From JAUMXJ01 sp041781135 (GTDB lineage: Bacteria > Bacillota > Clostridia > Peptostreptococcales > Acidaminobacteraceae), in assembly GCA_041781135.1 (NCBI GenBank), contig JBHAZV010000038.1, positions 1-43,458 of the forward strand: DNA of 43,458 nt, read 5' to 3'. Below the pieces are notes generated by a model. The model worked only from the letters and a program-made list of their open reading frames with translations. It was not told the DNA's origin and made no database searches. The position numbers and the translations under genes were made by a program. Of the stretch, positions 40,486 to 43,458 are shown piece by piece. Numbering within the stretch: position 1 is the first letter of the stretch; every line of letters starts with the position of its first letter.

Positions 40486-41205
40486 ATGCAGCCATTTCTT
40501 AACTACAAGACTGGGGGTATAGATTTTACCTATGAAAGGGCTTTATTGTTTCGGGATTTGTTAACCTGTAATGGTTTCGATCAAGGTGAGGTTCAGTCTT
40601 TGTTTAGTGCAATCGTTGCTTTATGGCTGAGAGGTGAGCTTGCGCTCCTTAAGGAGCGTTCTCGCGGAAAGTACACACATAGAGTGGATTATACAAGGTT
40701 TAGCTTGCGAAGCGGGTTGAGGGGGTTATACGATTATGGTGTAGTGAGTTTATATACGGCTCCTGTCGGTTGGAGGTCGGTTCTTTTATCTTTCCCCGAC
40801 GAGATACTCCGTAGGCTCATGATACCTGCAAATGGCTTATTCCAAGTGGTGTCTTCGTATAAAAACACTTTATATTTACTCGATGGGGTGTGCGAGGGGG
40901 TATATGTAGGGGTAGACGGAGTTTTAGCACCTACGATAAATAAGCATATTGCGCAGAGCGAGAATTTCATGGGGTATAGGTTCCAATTTTTACTTGAGAC
41001 TGTATTTGAGGGTATACTTACTTATATATTTGAGAGTATTAGGCAGACAATGTATCAGAATGATGTAAAGGTATCTTGGGTGGGGGTAGATGGGTTGACG
41101 CTATGCTATAAGGATACGGTAGATGTCAACCTCATAGTCCCACCAGAACTAAGGGGTTACATGGTCGAACCAAGGGCTTCGATGCTTGAGCATTTTTTAT
41201 ATTAA
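40486..41205 (+). CDS. Unrecognised 239-residue protein
   Basis: I do not recognise this protein. It has no signal peptide or clear membrane helix. The first half is mixed helix with a basic stretch 'LLKERSRGKYTHRVDYTRF'. The middle has short strands around 'YGVVSLYTAPVGWRSVLLSF', and a helical segment 'YRFQFLLETVFEGILTYIFE' precedes a strand-rich C-terminus. The start at 40486 lacks its own SD and lies inside a 14-codon upstream ORF whose start follows AAAGGGGG, so translation may be coupled. DNA texture differs from the neighbours: GGGGGT runs recur, often as adjacent Gly-Gly or Gly-Val codons. It is the first gene of an operon with the stalk-domain protein 20 nt downstream. Confidence 0.7.
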   Translation: MQPFLNYKTGGIDFTYERALLFRDLLTCNGFDQGEVQSLFSAIVALWLRGELALLKERSRGKYTHRVDYTRFSLRSGLRGLYDYGVVSLYTAPVGWRSVLLSFPDEILRRLMIPANGLFQVVSSYKNTLYLLDGVCEGVYVGVDGVLAPTINKHIAQSENFMGYRFQFLLETVFEGILTYIFESIRQTMYQNDVKVSWVGVDGLTLCYKDTVDVNLIVPPELRGYMVEPRASMLEHFLY

Positions 41206-41225
41206 AATTAAAATGGAGGAAAATT

Positions 41226-43067
41226 ATGGCGATTAAAAAACTTGGTTTCATGAAGAAACTGAATAGGCAAATTGTAGCGATCGCGCTTGCGGGTGCGATC
41301 ACGATGGGTACGGTATTCAGCGGGGGTATTTCGTATGCGACAGATGCGTTTCCTGTGTATGAGAACTGGGATTTATGGGGTGGAAGTGAAACTGCCAGTA
41401 TTCGATGTCCTGTAAAGGTCTACCCGTATACATCGAACACGAAGTGGAGGGTGTTCGAGCATGTAAGTATCACGGAAACTCATAGGCAAATGCTGAAAGA
41501 CTTGCGTGCGAACCTTGATTCCGTCAAAGCGGGCAGGAATCTCGATTCTTCCTTTGGCAACATCAAGGCGCTGTTGGAGCAGCTGCTTGTGCAAGTGAAC
41601 AACCATTCTTTGGGCAGACCTCAGGAGCTTCTTGACGCACTTCGCTATGCGATAGATACGCTTGACACCCTGAAACAAGATGGTTTCAGCGGGGGTACGA
41701 GGAAGGCGTGGCAGAGTGCGAGAAAGGCTCTTACTGAAATTAATAAGAGGCTTAAATTCCCGAATTCCCGTGTTGTTGTATATCTGGACGGTTTGGAGTT
41801 GTATGCGGACGATGTTCAGGCACAGGTGATAGATGGGCGCACGATGGTACCGCTTAGGGCGCTCGGCGATGCGCTTGGTTTGATTGTTGAGTGGGACGAT
41901 GCTACAAAGACGGCTATCTTTACAGGGAATAAGCGAGGGTATTGTGCCACCTATCCAAATGATAACTATTTCGGGGTACAGATTAGAGTGAAATTAGGCT
42001 CTAATACTATTGAGGCAACTCACTATGAATGCGAGTTTGAGGAAGGTACGAAGGAACTTCGTGAAACATTTCCGAATGGGGAACATAAACCGTCAGTCAA
42101 GCCTAAAGATGGCAGGGAGTATGCTAAGACGGTGAAAATGGATGTTGTACCGCAGACAATCAACGGTAGAATTATGATTCCTGCGCGTTTCTTCCTCGAT
42201 GCGTATTATGAGTTTTCGGACTCTCTCTGGTCGGCAGAAATTCGCGACCGTCTGAAAAATGTATCAGGGGGGTACAATCTCATTAGTTTGTATTCGAGTT
42301 TTGCCTTTTCGCATGTTGTTACTCGCGATAATACACCATCTATGGACAAGAACCCTGAATTTGTTGAGCGTGATAAAAAGATGAAGGATACTATTATGCT
42401 GATGAACTCGGTGGATATTGAAATGTATGCGAACGAGCTTCGACCTGTGGAGCGTGACGCTTACAAATTGTTATCGCAAAGACACACGGCGAATGAGCGT
42501 ATTGCGGAGCATATCGCTAATGGGGGTAGACCGAATTCTGGTCTTATGAAGGGGGTTTATCCGAAAGGGTATGATATTTATGACTTTAGAAGTGAGAATT
42601 ATCTCGGACAACATTGGGGTTTCTTAGCGGGTCAAAACAAGTATTCGGACGGACCGATGAAACACATTCAGGGTAACGGTCCGAGCAGATATCCGATACC
42701 CCTCATGTACAGTGTAGCGAGAGCGGGTAAATGGTCTGGTATGTACGGTTTCAATTATTCGAATCAGGATAGTGTGAATACTACATTGGATAGAATGAGA
42801 GCGTTCCTTCCCAGTGCGAACCGTGATACAGCAATAAAGAATAAAATCGTGTCGGATTCTCGTCTTGTTACAATGACGGATTACGACTTTTTTCATATTG
42901 AGGGTGGTAATTATGTGCTCGATTATGTCGAGTTTTACGGAGATGTAAAAAAACCTAATCTGAGTAAAATATATGAGCAAGGTACGGCTATATTGGTATT
43001 CAATTATAGGACTGGTGCGGTGGAAACATGGTGGGATTCAACAGACGAGTTTGTAAAATTTGAATAG
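41226..43067 (+). CDS. Secreted protein with a copper-amine-oxidase-N-terminal-like stalk domain
   Basis: A 613-residue exported protein. The signal peptide has core 'IVAIALAGAITMGTVFSGGI' and cleavage near SYA-TD. A helical region follows (~80-170). Then come two stalk-type half motifs: 'DGRTMVPLRALGDALGLIVE' at ~200-225 and 'NGRIMIPARFFLDAYYEFSD' at ~315-335, typical of cell-surface modules in clostridia. The C-terminal ~260 residues match nothing I recognise and contain aromatic-rich stretches such as 'YDIYDFRSENYLGQHWGFLA'. No LPXTG or S-layer homology anchor is seen. GGAGG lies 7 nt upstream. It shares GGGGGT-rich texture with the preceding gene; the following gene is interrupted. Confidence 0.82.
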   Translation: MAIKKLGFMKKLNRQIVAIALAGAITMGTVFSGGISYATDAFPVYENWDLWGGSETASIRCPVKVYPYTSNTKWRVFEHVSITETHRQMLKDLRANLDSVKAGRNLDSSFGNIKALLEQLLVQVNNHSLGRPQELLDALRYAIDTLDTLKQDGFSGGTRKAWQSARKALTEINKRLKFPNSRVVVYLDGLELYADDVQAQVIDGRTMVPLRALGDALGLIVEWDDATKTAIFTGNKRGYCATYPNDNYFGVQIRVKLGSNTIEATHYECEFEEGTKELRETFPNGEHKPSVKPKDGREYAKTVKMDVVPQTINGRIMIPARFFLDAYYEFSDSLWSAEIRDRLKNVSGGYNLISLYSSFAFSHVVTRDNTPSMDKNPEFVERDKKMKDTIMLMNSVDIEMYANELRPVERDAYKLLSQRHTANERIAEHIANGGRPNSGLMKGVYPKGYDIYDFRSENYLGQHWGFLAGQNKYSDGPMKHIQGNGPSRYPIPLMYSVARAGKWSGMYGFNYSNQDSVNTTLDRMRAFLPSANRDTAIKNKIVSDSRLVTMTDYDFFHIEGGNYVLDYVEFYGDVKKPNLSKIYEQGTAILVFNYRTGAVETWWDSTDEFVKFE

Positions 43068-43083
43068 AGTTTGGAGGTATATA

Positions 43084-43167
43084 ATGAGATTGAAATTTCA
43101 AAGAATATGGAGTTTGGTACTATGCATAAGCATGGTGTTTTCTACTGTACCTTTGTCAATGATGTGA
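43084..43167 (+). pseudogene. Signal-peptide-only remnant of a secreted protein gene
   Basis: A good ribosome binding site (GGAGG, 5 nt upstream) and ATG open a 27-codon ORF. It encodes a basic start and a hydrophobic core (RLKFQRIWSLVLCISMVFST), then stops at TGA just where an IS-like terminus begins (TGTGAGACTTTTTT from 43163). The rest of the gene is absent. It is the third gene of the operon, 16 nt after the stalk-domain gene, and was most likely cut by the adjacent insertion sequence. Confidence 0.65.
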
Positions 43168-43215
43168 GACTTTTTTAGAGAAAAAATAGCAGTATGTATG
43201 ATAAGCTACTTTTGG

Positions 43216-43245
43216 TTTTGGAGGGGTGCTAGCACCCCTCCAAAA
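43216..43245. terminator. 30-bp perfect palindrome at the transposase stop
   Basis: TTTTGGAGGGGTGCT (43216-43230) is followed immediately by its exact reverse complement (43231-43245), spanning the transposase stop codon at 43229-43231. With A/T ends on both sides it can act as a bidirectional terminator, protecting the element from outside transcription. Confidence 0.7.
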
Positions 43246-43458
43246 ATTTTCGTCTTTCCATCGGAGTCATCCATCCGAGTGTCTGCATTGGGGTATTGTT
43301 GGACCTACGTAAATATTTACTCATCTGTGTTTTCAGGTCTTCATAACTATAAAAACTCATTCTGCTGTAAAATCTTTCGTTGTCGTTTCTGTGGCTTCGT
43401 TCTACTTTTCCGTTGTGTCTTGGTGTTCTCGGTCTTATCAGTTTATGTGTGATGCTTC
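43229..43458 (-). CDS. C-terminal part of a DDE (rve-type) transposase
   Basis: About 76 residues at the C-terminus of an integrase-core transposase, incomplete at the window edge. The frame reads 'HKLIRPRTPRHNGKVERSHR', with the Glu of the DDE triad in K-V-E-R, then 'NDNERFYSRMSFYSYEDLKT' and 'TPMQTLGWMTPMERRKFL' before the stop. The pattern R-P-x-T-P-x-H-N-G-K-V-E-R-x-H-R is typical of IS481/IS3-related elements. The direction is opposite to the operon it interrupts. Confidence 0.85.
   Translation of the reverse strand, partial: SITHKLIRPRTPRHNGKVERSHRNDNERFYSRMSFYSYEDLKTQMSKYLRRSNNTPMQTLGWMTPMERRKFLEGC

Larger units (their letters stand above)
43163..43458 (-). mobile_element. Partial insertion sequence, running off the window
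   Basis: The element starts at or near TGTGAGACTTTTTT (43163) and contains the 3' end of a DDE transposase on the minus strand. The other end is outside the window, so terminal repeats and target-site duplication cannot be confirmed. Confidence 0.65.

Noticed and set aside
15..43458. Many long antisense or alternate-frame ORFs inside clear genes (for example opposite cobD, copA, aroC)
   Set aside because: They mirror codon bias of the real genes, lack ribosome binding sites and show no recognisable motifs.

Overview
The window reads as a chromosomal segment of a Gram-positive, probably anaerobic member of the Bacillota (Clostridia). The reasons are strong AGGAGG-type ribosome binding sites, secreted proteins carrying copper-amine-oxidase-N-terminal-like 'stalk' domains, a GHL10/amidase cell-wall protein, MATE and NCS2 transporters of clostridial type, and moderate GC content. 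No 16S or other phylogenetic marker was seen, so the placement is an inference. No tRNA, rRNA, CRISPR array or recognisable riboswitch was found.

Layout. (1) 1-10.5 kb: the end of an unrecognised protein, an OsmC-like protein, tRNA methyltransferase TrmL, then late cobalamin genes on the + strand: cbiB (1798), cobD-like (2821), cobU (6711) and cobS (7339). A secreted double C-type-lectin protein with its own promoter and terminator sits between cobD and cobU. An MFS transporter and an FMN-dependent alpha-hydroxy-acid dehydrogenase follow. (2) 10.6-20.4 kb: greA (-), transketolase overlapping a secreted GHL10-amidase fusion (+), a CopA-type copper ATPase (-) divergent from pgi (+), and a small, probably frameshifted membrane protein (-). 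(3) 20.4-25.9 kb: an EF-G-like GTPase, a cobyric acid synthase lacking its glutamine amidotransferase domain, a MATE transporter, a 112-bp tandem repeat and an unrecognised protein. (4) 25.9-34.5 kb: cysS, a purine permease (-), a decayed second trmL, then the shikimate block: a fused aroB-aroA gene, a glutaminase and aroC. (5) 34.5-40.3 kb, all on the - strand: a DUF454 gene and a cydD/cydC-like ABC exporter pair, preceded by three GNAT acetyltransferase genes, each with a small ORF directly upstream or overlapping. (6) 40.4-43.5 kb: an unrecognised three-gene operon of different base texture. Its third gene is reduced to a signal peptide next to an IS-type transposase that runs off the window.

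How the genes work together. CbiB, CobD, CobU, CobS and CobQ cover the side-chain amidation, aminopropanol arm and nucleotide-loop end of cobalamin synthesis; no corrin-ring genes are present here. AroB-AroA and AroC cover the first committed cyclic step and the last two steps of chorismate synthesis. Three unusual themes recur. First, several conserved enzymes carry in-frame, low-complexity or tandem-repeat insertions (CobD, the AroB-AroA linker, AroC, CydC-like). Second, several promoters place the -10 hexamer exactly 6 nt before the start codon, which predicts leaderless mRNAs. Third, there is local gene decay (second trmL, the 20.3-kb membrane gene, the IS-interrupted gene).
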